From CAZYTM01 sp964649725 (lineage in GTDB: Bacteria > Desulfobacterota > Desulfuromonadia > Geobacterales > Geobacteraceae), in contig CAZYTM010000002.1 of NCBI GenBank assembly GCA_964649725.1, positions 62,001-126,000 on the forward strand: a stretch of DNA of 64,000 bases, in the 5' to 3' direction. Under the pieces are notes generated by a model. That model searched no databases, was not told the DNA's origin, and saw only the letters and a list, made by a program, of their open reading frames with translations. This document shows, in pieces, positions 23,729 to 31,856 of the stretch (its first letter is position 1; each line of letters begins with the position of its first letter). Made by a program: the position numbers and the translations under genes.

Positions 23729-24682
23729 TCACCCGGAAACAAGCTCAGCTAGTGCCTGTTCCGCCTCAGGATAGTCTGCGTTTATAGTCAGCGCCCGGCG
23801 CAGATAATCTTCACCATAACGTGGCATCTGCAGTTCGACATAACAGACCCCGAGTATGTAGTAGATTTCGGCCAGCGGATACTCGGCGCAGAAGAGTGCG
23901 TCATCCAGCACATCCTCCAATATGGCCGCAGCTTCAGCCCACTCCTTTTGCTGAAAATGCTCAAAAGCAACCGCAATAGCCATCAGGTAATCGACCACCG
24001 GCACAAACGGCAACTGGCCAGAGGAGATCCGCTGCAGTCGCTGTGCAGCGACCTCGGCCTGTTCAGCAGCCAAAGAGGGGAGAATGCCGCTCAGGAAACC
24101 GGCAGACTCCTGATATCTGCCGAGCATATAGGTGACCTCGCTCAGCTGCTGCTGGCAGACAATATCATCAGGCGCCAGCTGCAACGACTTGCGCAGATAT
24201 CCTTCGGCCTGGTAAAGAGCAGTGGTAGAAAGATGCAGGGCCGAGAGGCGCAGCCCCTTGTCAATCAACGTCATCCCTATCTGCAGAGGTAACTGCGCAT
24301 TGTCAGGTTCAAGCAGAGCGATTATCTTCAGATAATTGACCTTCCGGTCGAGATAACTCACCTCGACATCCTTCCGGTCGAGCATTACGATATGACTGGC
24401 CAGCTCGGCCAGATAATGGGGGTACCCTTCACTCAGCAGCCTGGCATAACGTGTCGCGAAGTTGCACTCAGGATTGCTCCTGAGCGCTTCATAGACACCT
24501 CTGCCGACTGCGTCATATCCGGGTGGCTGATCTGCCAGGGCGACATAATCTGCCTCCAGTAACGGCAACGGCAGACCGTCATAAGATATCTGCACCTTGC
24601 CGTCAAGTCCGCTCAACAGAGCCCCCGGCGGCGGCAGCCAGTAGCGTAACCCCTTGATAGGGGTAGGTTGCAGGTCATTCAA
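23729..24682 (-). CDS. TPR-repeat protein of unknown function
   Basis: A 317-residue cytosolic helical-repeat protein. The C-terminal half shows TPR-like pairs (AEGYLRKSLQLAPDD, LSEVTYMLGRYQESAGF, PLAEIYYILGVCYVELQMPRYGEDYLRRALTINADYPEAEQAL). The N-terminal 100 residues are unusual (KGLRYWLPPPGALLSGLDGKVQ). The best in-frame start is TTG at 24682, but the strong GAGGAGG is about 17 bases upstream; an ATC codon nearer to it raises the possibility of a rare start. It is followed by the 31-residue membrane peptide. Likely a protein-protein scaffold. Confidence 0.75.
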   Translation of the reverse strand: MNDLQPTPIKGLRYWLPPPGALLSGLDGKVQISYDGLPLPLLEADYVALADQPPGYDAVGRGVYEALRSNPECNFATRYARLLSEGYPHYLAELASHIVMLDRKDVEVSYLDRKVNYLKIIALLEPDNAQLPLQIGMTLIDKGLRLSALHLSTTALYQAEGYLRKSLQLAPDDIVCQQQLSEVTYMLGRYQESAGFLSGILPSLAAEQAEVAAQRLQRISSGQLPFVPVVDYLMAIAVAFEHFQQKEWAEAAAILEDVLDDALFCAEYPLAEIYYILGVCYVELQMPRYGEDYLRRALTINADYPEAEQALAELVSG

Positions 24683-24936
24683 CGCTTCGATGATACTACC
24701 TCCTCAATTACCTTACGGGATGAAATGTGGCCGTCATAAGCGCCGCGTCCCGGATCAGCAGAATCGATGCAGGACGCATGTATCCGGCTCAAATAACGAG
24801 CTGTCCGGGGGAGCGCAGAAACAGCCTAGCTGGCTGAATTTACTTGAACCTCCGGCCACCGTCAACAGTTTTAATCAATGTCGGCTGACGCCCAATAATT
24901 AGGCAGCAACGACCCTAATCTAGGCATTAATCAAAT

Positions 24937-24982
24937 AACCTGCTTCATCTGTCTGCTGCTGTCCTAACGATATCAGCAGGTT
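24937..24982 (+). promoter_or_regulatory. Inverted repeat upstream of the amt promoter
   Basis: AACCTGC (24937-24943) and GCAGGTT (24976-24982) flank 32 bases and end just before the sigma-54 -24 box. It could be an activator site or a remnant structure. The 379-base gap 24683-25061 shows no gene; its first 200 bases contain only imperfect repeats I cannot assign. Confidence 0.3.
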
Positions 24983-24988
24983 ACGACT

Positions 24989-25004
24989 TGGCAGAGTGGT
25001 TGCT
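24989..25004 (+). promoter_or_regulatory. sigma-54 promoter of amt
   Basis: TGGCAGAGTGGTTGCT has the -24 GG (24990-24991) and -12 GC (25002-25003) exactly 12 bases apart, with TTGCT matching the consensus -12 box. The predicted start is near 25015, about 47 bases before the amt ATG. Ammonium transporter genes are classical NtrC/sigma-54 targets. Confidence 0.7.
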
Positions 25005-25061
25005 ATGGAGAGAGAGTCCCCCCAACGCCGAGGGTGATATTATACCAATGGAGGTATGCCA

Positions 25062-26282
25062 ATGGATGTCGTGTCAACGGTGACAGGCTTACGCAGTAGC
25101 AGCGATGTGCTCTTCCTTATGATGGGCGCCGTCATGGTCTTTGCCATGCATGCCGGCTTTGCCTTCCTCGAAGTAGGGACTGTACGGAAAAAAAACCAGG
25201 TCAATGCCATGGTGAAGATCCTCACTGACTGGTCAGTCTCCACCATAGTATATTTCATGGTCGGTTTTCCGCTTGCCTACGGCATCTCCTTTTTCAAGCC
25301 AGCCACTGATCTGCTCGGAAAAAACCAGGGGTATGATCTGGTCCACTACTTCTTTCTCCTCTGTTTTGCCGCCTGTATCCCGGCCATCATCTCCGGCGGC
25401 ATTGCCGAGCGGGCCAAGTTCTGGCCGCAAGTCACTGCCGGAGCCATATTTGTCGGCCTTACCTATCCGCTTTTCGAGTCGTTCGTCTGGGGACGGAATG
25501 CATCGTTATTGCAAGGTATCTGTAAAAGTTTCGGCGGCGCCGAGTTTCATGACTATGCCGGTTCGGTAGTCGTACATTCCATAGGAGGATGGCTGGCCCT
25601 GCCGGCCATCATTATTCTCGGCCCGCGCATGGGGCGCTATCTGCGCGGCAAGTCGCACCCCATTCCGGTCAGCAACATCCCCTTCCTTGCCTTAGGCTCC
25701 TGGATCCTGGCAATCGGCTGGTTCGGTTTCAATGTCATGAGTGCTGCCAACCTGGAGAAGATATCCGGGCTTGTGGCGGTCAATTCTCTGCTGGCAATGA
25801 TCGGCGGTGTCCTGGCAGCCCTGCTGGCAGGGCGGAACGACCCCGGCTTCATCCACAACGGCGCCCTGGCAGGACTTATCGCGGTGTGTGCCGGCAGCGA
25901 CATCATGCACCCCCTGGCAGCCTTCGCCACCGGAGCGATAGCAGCCATCATCTTTGTCTATGGATTCCATATAGAACAGGAAAAGCTACGCATTGACGAT
26001 GTCCTTGGTGTCTGGCCCCTGCATGGCATTATCGGCTCCTGGGGTGGGGTAGCAGCCGGTATCTTCGGCAATCCGGCACTTGGGGGTATGGGTGGCGTAA
26101 CACTGCTCTCCCAACTGCTCGGGAGTCTCGCCGCGATTCTCTTCGCCCTGACAAGCGGTTTTCTGGTCTACGGCATACTCAACAAAACCGTCGGTATCCG
26201 TCTTACTGATGAACAGGAATTTGCTGGCGCCGACCTGTCAATTCACCAGATCGGTGCTTATCCGGAAGAGCATGTGCGCTGA
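25062..26282 (+). CDS. amt: Ammonium transporter (Amt family)
   Basis: An inner-membrane ammonium channel of 406 residues and about eleven helices. ATG at 25062 is preferred to the ATG two codons earlier because GGAGG then has proper spacing. Family motifs are FAMHAGFAFLEVGTVRKKN, FAACIPAIISGGIAERAKF, the first pore histidine in DYAGSVVVHSIGG, the second in WPLHGIIGSWGG, and AGLIAVCAGSD. Unlike many amt loci there is no glnK next door. Expression should follow nitrogen limitation through the sigma-54 promoter. A strong terminator follows. Confidence 0.95.
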   Translation: MDVVSTVTGLRSSSDVLFLMMGAVMVFAMHAGFAFLEVGTVRKKNQVNAMVKILTDWSVSTIVYFMVGFPLAYGISFFKPATDLLGKNQGYDLVHYFFLLCFAACIPAIISGGIAERAKFWPQVTAGAIFVGLTYPLFESFVWGRNASLLQGICKSFGGAEFHDYAGSVVVHSIGGWLALPAIIILGPRMGRYLRGKSHPIPVSNIPFLALGSWILAIGWFGFNVMSAANLEKISGLVAVNSLLAMIGGVLAALLAGRNDPGFIHNGALAGLIAVCAGSDIMHPLAAFATGAIAAIIFVYGFHIEQEKLRIDDVLGVWPLHGIIGSWGGVAAGIFGNPALGGMGGVTLLSQLLGSLAAILFALTSGFLVYGILNKTVGIRLTDEQEFAGADLSIHQIGAYPEEHVR

Positions 26283-26304
26283 CTGGGATTATCGGCATAA
26301 TTCA

Positions 26305-26340
26305 AAAAGAAAAGCCCGTTGCCGGGCTTTTTTTTATTTT
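26305..26340 (+). terminator. Rho-independent terminator after amt
   Basis: AAAGCCCG-TTGC-CGGGCTTT (26311-26330) forms an 8-bp stem with a tetraloop followed by a T-rich tract (TTTTTATTTT). A textbook intrinsic terminator. Confidence 0.92.
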
Positions 26341-26416
26341 TTTGCTAACCGCTGGTAATCAGCTGCTTAATGTGATAAACATAAGAAAAACATTTAATTA
26401 AAGTACCGGGTTCTGT

Positions 26417-27253
26417 ATGGCGGACAAAAAATATCTTGGCGACCTCCTGGTTGATGCCGGCATAATTACTGTAAAGACGCTTGAACGGGCGCTGGAGCGG
26501 CAGAAAGGGAGCGGCAAACGCCTCGGCATTGTGCTGGAAGAGATGGGGGTCATCACTGAAGATGAACTGGTGGCTGCACTGGCGCAGCAGTTTGGCTTCA
26601 AGACTGTCAAAGAAATCGCCCTGCACAATTTTCCCCAGGACCTGCTTGACCTGGTACCGGAGAACCTCGCCGTTCAAAAGCTGATCTTCCCCTTGAAACA
26701 TAAGGATGGGATGCTGGCCGTTGCCATAACCGACCCCTTTGATGACGATACCTTTGATTTTCTAAGCAAAAAGACCGGCTGTAAGATTATCCCGGTGCTC
26801 GCCAGTCGCGATGATATTCTAGCAGCCATAAAAAAATTCTATTTGCGCGGCAAAGAGATGGCAACCGACCGGAAAACTATTCTGGTGGTAGACGACTCCC
26901 AGTCTATTGCCACCATAATCCAGGTCGCTCTGCAAAAGGCAGGCTATGAAGTGGTCCTTGCCCATGACGGCGTGGATGGTCTGAAGATGGCAATAACGCA
27001 TCTGCCCGACCTGATTATCTGCGATGCGGTAATGCCGCGTATGGATGGTTATGCACTTAAACAGGCGATCCAGGCAAATCCGATCACTGCAGATATCAGG
27101 ATGATTCTCCTTACTGCCAAGGCCTCTGGTGAGGACGAACAGCGCGCCCTGGAATCCGGCTTCCTCGACTTCATCCCTAAACCGGTGCAACCGATCCGGG
27201 TGGTGTCAAGGGTCAAGCGAGCCTTTGAACTGATCAGCAGCTTTAAAAAGTAA
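26417..27253 (+). CDS. MshEN (c-di-GMP-binding type) domain fused to a response-regulator receiver
   Basis: A 278-residue two-domain signalling protein. Residues 1-145 are a GspE N-terminal/MshEN domain with the tandem motif YLGDLLVDAGIITVKTLERAL..Q and RLGIVLEEMGVITEDELVAAL..Q, the pattern that binds c-di-GMP in MshE. Residues 150-278 are a CheY-like receiver (ILVVDDSQS, Asp in LIICDAVMPRMDG, Thr in ILLTAKA, Lys in FIPKPVQP). No ATPase domain is present, so it is not a secretion ATPase. It could integrate c-di-GMP with phosphorelay input. It is convergent with gltX, seven bases between stops. Confidence 0.85.
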   Translation: MADKKYLGDLLVDAGIITVKTLERALERQKGSGKRLGIVLEEMGVITEDELVAALAQQFGFKTVKEIALHNFPQDLLDLVPENLAVQKLIFPLKHKDGMLAVAITDPFDDDTFDFLSKKTGCKIIPVLASRDDILAAIKKFYLRGKEMATDRKTILVVDDSQSIATIIQVALQKAGYEVVLAHDGVDGLKMAITHLPDLIICDAVMPRMDGYALKQAIQANPITADIRMILLTAKASGEDEQRALESGFLDFIPKPVQPIRVVSRVKRAFELISSFKK

Positions 27254-27259
27254 ATTCCT

Positions 27260-28663
27260 TCAACTCTTGCCGATAAAGTCTGCCGCCCTGGCCAGCCGCT
27301 GCATCGTCTCGTCCCTCCCCAGCACCTCCATCACTTCGTAGATAGAAGGTGAAGTGGTCCCGCCGCAGAGCGCCACCCGTACCGGCGGGCCGATCTGCCC
27401 CATCTTTATCCCCTGTTCGCCGCAAAACTCCTTGAATGCCTGCTCGATAGCAGCGTGCGCAAATGCTGGCAACTGTTCGAGCCTGGCCATAAGGGCAAGG
27501 TAAAGCCCCTTCACCTCCGGTTTGAGAAATTTCTCCACCGCCTCCGGATCGTAGTCAAAATCAGCCCGGAAAAAGAATACCGCCCCGTCGGCCAGCTCAA
27601 GCATGGTCTTGGCCCGCTCCTGGAGAGTCTGCACAACAGCCATAAGATTCGGCCCCTGGGCAGGGTTTACCCCACGCTCCAGCAGGAAGGGTATCAGCAG
27701 ACATGCCAGACGTTCCGGATCGCCGCTTTTGATATAATGATGATTCAGCCAGAGCAGCTTGTCCGGGTTGAAGACCCCGGCAGATTTGCCGACCGCCTCG
27801 ATGCTGAATTTTTCGATCAGCTCCACCTTACTGAATATCTCCTCATCACCATGGCTCCAGCCTAGCCTTACCAGATAGTTGACCATCGCCTCCGGGAGGA
27901 AGCCCATATCCCGGTAGGCCATGACGCTGGTAGCGCCATGTCGCTTGGAAAGCCTGGTCTTGTCAGCGCCAAGTATCATCGGTACATGGGCAAACTGCGG
28001 CACCGGATAGCCGAGTGCCTGGTAAAGCAGGATCTGCCGGGGAGTATTGTTGATATGGTCATCGCCACGGATGACCATGGAGATATTCATGATAGCGTCA
28101 TCGATCACTACAGTGAAGTTGTAGGTGGGGGTCCCGTCACTCCGCTGAATGATCAGATCATCAAGCTCCTCGTTGTTGAAGGAGATATCCCCTTTGACCA
28201 GGTCGGCAAAGGCGGTCACACCATCGGCCGGCGCCCTGAACCTGACCACCGACGGCTTGTCCGGCAGAGCTCCGGTGAGGTTCCTGCAGCTGCCGTCATA
28301 TTTCGGCTTGCGCCCCTCCTCCATGGCGAGCTGCCGTTTTGCTTCCAGCTCTTCGGCAGTGCAGTAGCAACGGTATGCCTTGCCGGCTGCCAGCAGACGT
28401 TCGGCATGCTCTGCATAAAGGGGGAAATTATCTGATTGATAGAAGGGGCCTTCGTCCCAGTCGAGACCGAGCCAGGTCATCCCCTCCAGAATCGCCTCCA
28501 CCGACTCCTGGGTAGAGCGGGCCACGTCGGTATCTTCGATGCGGAGGATGAAAGTCCCGCCCAGTTTCCGTGCCAGCAGCCAGTTGAACAGGGCGGTGCG
28601 GGCGCCACCGATATGCAGGTAGCCGGTAGGGCTGGGGGCGAAGCGAACTCTGATCTTGTTCAT
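27260..28663 (-). CDS. gltX: Glutamyl-tRNA synthetase
   Basis: Class I aminoacyl-tRNA synthetase, 467 residues, charging tRNA-Glu (possibly tRNA-Gln as well). HIGH-type motif in SPTGYLHIGGARTALFNWL and KMSKS-type motif in DKTRLSKRHGATSV. Also LRIEDTDVARS and the catalytic-domain phrase VVIDDAIMNISMVIRGDDHINNTPRQI. Length and N-terminus are standard. AAGGAG precedes the ATG and overlaps the end of the YacG-like gene, so the two are translationally linked. Confidence 0.97.
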   Translation of the reverse strand: MNKIRVRFAPSPTGYLHIGGARTALFNWLLARKLGGTFILRIEDTDVARSTQESVEAILEGMTWLGLDWDEGPFYQSDNFPLYAEHAERLLAAGKAYRCYCTAEELEAKRQLAMEEGRKPKYDGSCRNLTGALPDKPSVVRFRAPADGVTAFADLVKGDISFNNEELDDLIIQRSDGTPTYNFTVVIDDAIMNISMVIRGDDHINNTPRQILLYQALGYPVPQFAHVPMILGADKTRLSKRHGATSVMAYRDMGFLPEAMVNYLVRLGWSHGDEEIFSKVELIEKFSIEAVGKSAGVFNPDKLLWLNHHYIKSGDPERLACLLIPFLLERGVNPAQGPNLMAVVQTLQERAKTMLELADGAVFFFRADFDYDPEAVEKFLKPEVKGLYLALMARLEQLPAFAHAAIEQAFKEFCGEQGIKMGQIGPPVRVALCGGTTSPSIYEVMEVLGRDETMQRLARAADFIGKS

Positions 28664-28666
28664 ATG

Positions 28667-28837
28667 CTACTCCTTGAAAGTTTCATCCTCTGTTACAGCG
28701 GCAGCTTCTCCGGCCAGACGATGCTCTTCGCCGAACCAGGCGGAGAGATCGATCTGCTGACAACGTTCGGAGCAGAATGGCCGGAACAGGTTCCCTTCCC
28801 ATTGGACAGGTTTCTTGCAGCGGGGGCAGATTTTCAT
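28667..28837 (-). CDS. yacG: YacG-like zinc-ribbon protein (DNA gyrase inhibitor family)
   Basis: A 56-residue zinc-binding protein, starting MKICPRCKKPVQW and continuing FRPFCSERCQQIDLSAWFGEE. The CxxC and CxxxC pairs bind zinc, and RPFCSERC..IDL.W is the family signature. YacG of E. coli binds gyrase B; that role here is by family inference. A frame with 13 extra N-terminal residues exists, but the family begins at this Met. The stop is three bases before gltX. Confidence 0.88.
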   Translation of the reverse strand: MKICPRCKKPVQWEGNLFRPFCSERCQQIDLSAWFGEEHRLAGEAAAVTEDETFKE

Positions 28838-28986
28838 GATTACAGTTATCCCTTTTGACAGAAAAACCCCGGGCACTCTGCGTACCTGAGGTTACTGGTA
28901 CCTTTACCAAGCTGCGATATTAACGTGAAGCAGCAGGCAAAGTCAATCTCCAGTTGGCGGCCAGCCATGCTGCAGGCCTTCTCCGC

Positions 28987-29433
28987 TTAATCTGCAAGTG
29001 ATAAAAGTTCAAAGCCGGTGGCCGGATCGAGGCGCCGGACCAGACTGGTGCCGACAATCTCCTGGATAACCACTTCGCCGATTTTCCATATATCGATACC
29101 GTCCCTTACACAACCGGTCCGGGTATCGCCCTTGCGCCCCAGAGCAGCATGCATATGCAGCCGAGGGGTGCCGGCTTCAGTGGGGAATATGGTGCCGACA
29201 GCGGCAATCTCGTGCACCCCTTCCAGGCGGTAAGGCATCGGCACGATCGGATCGGTATCCCCCTGTTCAGGGCCGACAATCAGGCGACCTGAACCGACCC
29301 CTCCAAGAAGCAGGCAACTGGCGGCTGCAATATTATTCTCTGCCGCAAACCGTTCGATGCATTCGGGAACCGTATCACCATCTCCCAGCCGCAGTACGAA
29401 AATCCTCCCCGCGCTCCCCTGTGCTACCTCCAT
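28987..29433 (-). CDS. PPC/DUF296-domain protein
   Basis: A 148-residue single-domain protein of the plant-and-prokaryote-conserved (PPC) family. Matches are RIFVLRLGDGDTVPECIERFAAEN, ASCLLLGGVGSGRLIVG and TPRLHMHAALGRKGDTRTGCV, the last carrying the conserved HxHxxxG metal-site region. In plants this domain pairs with AT-hooks; bacterial stand-alone copies have no settled function. AAAGGAGAG precedes the ATG. The 222-base gap to the next gene (29434-29655) shows nothing I can assign. Confidence 0.85.
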   Translation of the reverse strand: MEVAQGSAGRIFVLRLGDGDTVPECIERFAAENNIAAASCLLLGGVGSGRLIVGPEQGDTDPIVPMPYRLEGVHEIAAVGTIFPTEAGTPRLHMHAALGRKGDTRTGCVRDGIDIWKIGEVVIQEIVGTSLVRRLDPATGFELLSLAD

Positions 29434-29655
29434 TCAGACTCTCCTTTACCCGATTGATGATGACCATGATAGCACACCAGATAACGAGGTACAAGGGGCA
29501 CTGCCAGCCGCTAGCCGGTCAAAACGTTTCAATAGAACGAGCAGTGGTACGCATCAATCAGCCTGATGTCGACAACAACAGAAAAGTGACTTGGAAGAAA
29601 CTAATTTCTCTGTTATTGTTGTAACGCCTCTGACAAGGTAGAGACCGACAGGATT

Positions 29656-30810
29656 ATGGAGCCGCAGATGAGCAGCAAGCTTGGCCAGATGCTTATAAGG
29701 GCTGGGAAGATCAGTGCCGAAGACCTGGAAGAGGTGCTCAAGTGCCAGGTGATTTTCGGCGGCAAACTCGGTACCAACCTGATGGAGATGGGGTTTATCG
29801 AAGAGCATGAGCTGGCCAGGTTCCTCGGCAACAAGCTTGGCGTTCCGACCGCAGACCAGGAAGAGCTGATGAATATCCCGGCCAATGTCATCGCCATCAT
29901 CTCGACGGAACTGGCGGAAAAATACAAAATTATCCCTTTCAAACTGGAGAGTAAACGACTGAGCCTGGTAATGGCCGATCCATCGGATTTTGATGCAATC
30001 GATGCGATATCTTTTACCACCGGCTATATCATCCGCCCCATGGTCGCCCCGGAACTGCGGCTGTTACACTGTCTGGAGAAATATTACGGCATCAAGCGGG
30101 AGATGCGTTACATCACCCTCTCCGGCGGTTCCAGCAGAGCAAGAAAAAAGAAGGTCGCGCAGGAGAAGATCGAGGATCTCAATGAAATCATCGTCACCAC
30201 CCCTGAGGAACAGGAAGAGCGGGTAGCTTTCCCTGAGTTCAACGGGTTTGACAAACTGCCGGAAGAGGAGACTCCTGAGCCGCTGCCGACAGCTGCCACC
30301 CCGACGCCGGCCGACACAGGGCGTTACACATCCGACCAGCTCTTTCGAGACCTTGTGGCGGCTGAAAACCGGGATGACATAGCAGCCTGCATCCTCCGTC
30401 ATACCGGTCAGGATTTTTACCGTGCCGCCTTTTTCGTCGTCAAAGGTGGGGGTGCCCTTGGCTGGCAAGGGGTTGCCGGGGAGCAGCCTATTGCCGACTT
30501 CGACAACCTGCAGATCCCGTTTACCAATCCGTCGCTGCTCAAGATCGTTGCCGACCAGAAGAGTTTCTATCTCGGCCCGGTCCCGGATATCGTCATGAAC
30601 AGTGCGATGATCAACGGCATGGGTGGCGGCAATGTCTCTGCAGCGCTTCTATTGCCGCTCCTCATGATGGGGAGGGTCGTGGCTATCCTTTATCTGGAAG
30701 GCGATTCCCAGCAGCTAAGCAACAAGCTAAAGGAGTTGCAGCGGCTCATGGCCAAGGCCTCACTCGCCTTTGAGATACTGATCATGAAAAGCAAGATCCT
30801 GATGACCTGA
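29656..30810 (+). CDS. MshEN-domain protein with linker and GAF-like C-terminal domain
   Basis: A 384-residue protein. Residues 1-150 are a MshEN/GspE-N domain (KLGQMLIRAGKISAEDLEEVL..Q, then KLGTNLMEMGFIEEHELARFL, whose final Gln is replaced). A basic helix and a proline/threonine-rich acidic linker follow (about 165-225). Residues 230-384 look GAF-like (ILRHTGQDFYRAAFFVVKGGGALGW, LLLPLLMMGRVVAILYLEGDS). There is no Walker ATPase. Likely a c-di-GMP-linked adaptor, but the second ligand motif is imperfect. The two MshEN genes in this window are separated by only three unrelated genes. Confidence 0.78.
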   Translation: MEPQMSSKLGQMLIRAGKISAEDLEEVLKCQVIFGGKLGTNLMEMGFIEEHELARFLGNKLGVPTADQEELMNIPANVIAIISTELAEKYKIIPFKLESKRLSLVMADPSDFDAIDAISFTTGYIIRPMVAPELRLLHCLEKYYGIKREMRYITLSGGSSRARKKKVAQEKIEDLNEIIVTTPEEQEERVAFPEFNGFDKLPEEETPEPLPTAATPTPADTGRYTSDQLFRDLVAAENRDDIAACILRHTGQDFYRAAFFVVKGGGALGWQGVAGEQPIADFDNLQIPFTNPSLLKIVADQKSFYLGPVPDIVMNSAMINGMGGGNVSAALLLPLLMMGRVVAILYLEGDSQQLSNKLKELQRLMAKASLAFEILIMKSKILMT

Positions 30811-30937
30811 CAATCACCTTTTCAGCTCTTCCTCCAAACAGGACCAAATAGAGTTTACTCCGGCAACAAGTAAAACAGCTCAAGTTTCTCTCCATAATGC
30901 CGATTACTCCAGGTATGCACCCACCCGGAGGTCATCC

Positions 30938-31351
30938 ATGGCGATTTTCACCTGGAACAAAAGATTCAACATCAATAACGAAATGCTGGACGAGCATCAC
31001 CAGCAGCTCTTCCAGCTCACCAAAAGACTGCAGATTGCCTGCCGGGAGAAGCGCCACAAGGATGTCGAAACACAGATCTTCGGCGAACTTATCGCCTATG
31101 CCAATTTCCATTTCGCCGCCGAGGAGGAGCTCTTCACCTTGCACCTCTATCCGGAGTATCAGGAGCATACCGAACAACACGATCATTTTATCAAGCAGGT
31201 GATAGAGATGCGCGATGCATGGCTATCAGGTCATTTGCGGCTGGAGAGCATCCATGATTTTCTCCGGGACTGGCTCATCAATCATATCCTGATCGAGGAC
31301 AAGAAATTCGGCCAATATCTGGCCGGCAATGCCAAAAAGAGCGCCGCCTGA
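30938..31351 (+). CDS. Bacteriohemerythrin
   Basis: An oxygen-binding di-iron four-helix protein of 137 residues. Ligands appear in order: H in NEMLDEHHQQLF, H and E in YANFHFAAEEELF, two H in YQEHTEQHDHF, and H plus D in INHILIEDKKF. It starts MAIFTWNKRFNINN, with the conserved W. GGAGG lies seven bases before the ATG. No methyl-accepting domain is attached, so it is the free cytosolic form, used in related microaerobic or anaerobic bacteria for oxygen handling. Confidence 0.92.
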   Translation: MAIFTWNKRFNINNEMLDEHHQQLFQLTKRLQIACREKRHKDVETQIFGELIAYANFHFAAEEELFTLHLYPEYQEHTEQHDHFIKQVIEMRDAWLSGHLRLESIHDFLRDWLINHILIEDKKFGQYLAGNAKKSAA

Positions 31352-31452
31352 AAACCAGGCAATGGAAGCGGCATGCCAGGCTGCCTTAATTATTCTGCAT
31401 GCAGACTTCTACCACCAATTTCCTGCCAGACCCCCTCCATAAGCTTATTCAT

Positions 31453-31479
31453 TTGACAACCCTTCAGTGCTGCTATAAT
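31453..31479 (+). promoter_or_regulatory. sigma-70-type promoter for the STAS-SpoIIE operon
   Basis: TTGACA (31453-31458) and TATAAT (31474-31479) both match consensus perfectly, although the 15-base spacing is short. The predicted start site is about 35 bases before the STAS ATG. Confidence 0.6.
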
Positions 31480-31520
31480 TTATATCCTGTGACAAATTGG
31501 ATATTTAAGCGGAGCAGACT

Positions 31521-31856
31521 ATGCATATCGAATCTAGATCGGCAAACGGTATTCTCGTAGCCACCATGAAGGGTCGCATGGACGCCTTGACCGCCCCGGA
31601 GTTTGATATCTGGTTCAGTGAACGCATGCAGTCCGGAGAACATCGTCTGGTGCTGGATATGGGAGGGCTCGATTATATCAGCAGTGCCGGGCTGAGATCC
31701 CTGCTGGCTGCTGCCAAGCGGATCAAGTCATCTGAGGGAGCAGTCATTCTCTCAGGGGTGACCGGAACTGTCGCCGAGGTCCTCAAGATGTCCGGTTTCA
31801 TGTCCATCTTCAATGTTGTTGCCACCTCGGAAGAGGCGCTGAGTGCGATGGGCTGA
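31521..31856 (+). CDS. STAS-domain anti-sigma-factor antagonist
   Basis: A 111-residue SpoIIAA/RsbV-like protein. The phosphorylatable serine lies in DYISSAGLRSLL, after the LDMGGLDYISS strand-turn that is diagnostic. It should be inactivated by an RsbW-type kinase and reactivated by a SpoIIE phosphatase. The next gene encodes such a phosphatase and overlaps this one by 14 bases. No kinase is adjacent; the nearest are at 54278 and 55765. Confidence 0.9.
   Translation: MHIESRSANGILVATMKGRMDALTAPEFDIWFSERMQSGEHRLVLDMGGLDYISSAGLRSLLAAAKRIKSSEGAVILSGVTGTVAEVLKMSGFMSIFNVVATSEEALSAMG

Noticed and set aside
24700..24935. Riboswitch in the amt leader region
   Set aside because: No match to c-di-GMP (GEMM), cobalamin, TPP or other motif could be seen, and this part lies upstream of the predicted promoter, so it would not be in the amt transcript.
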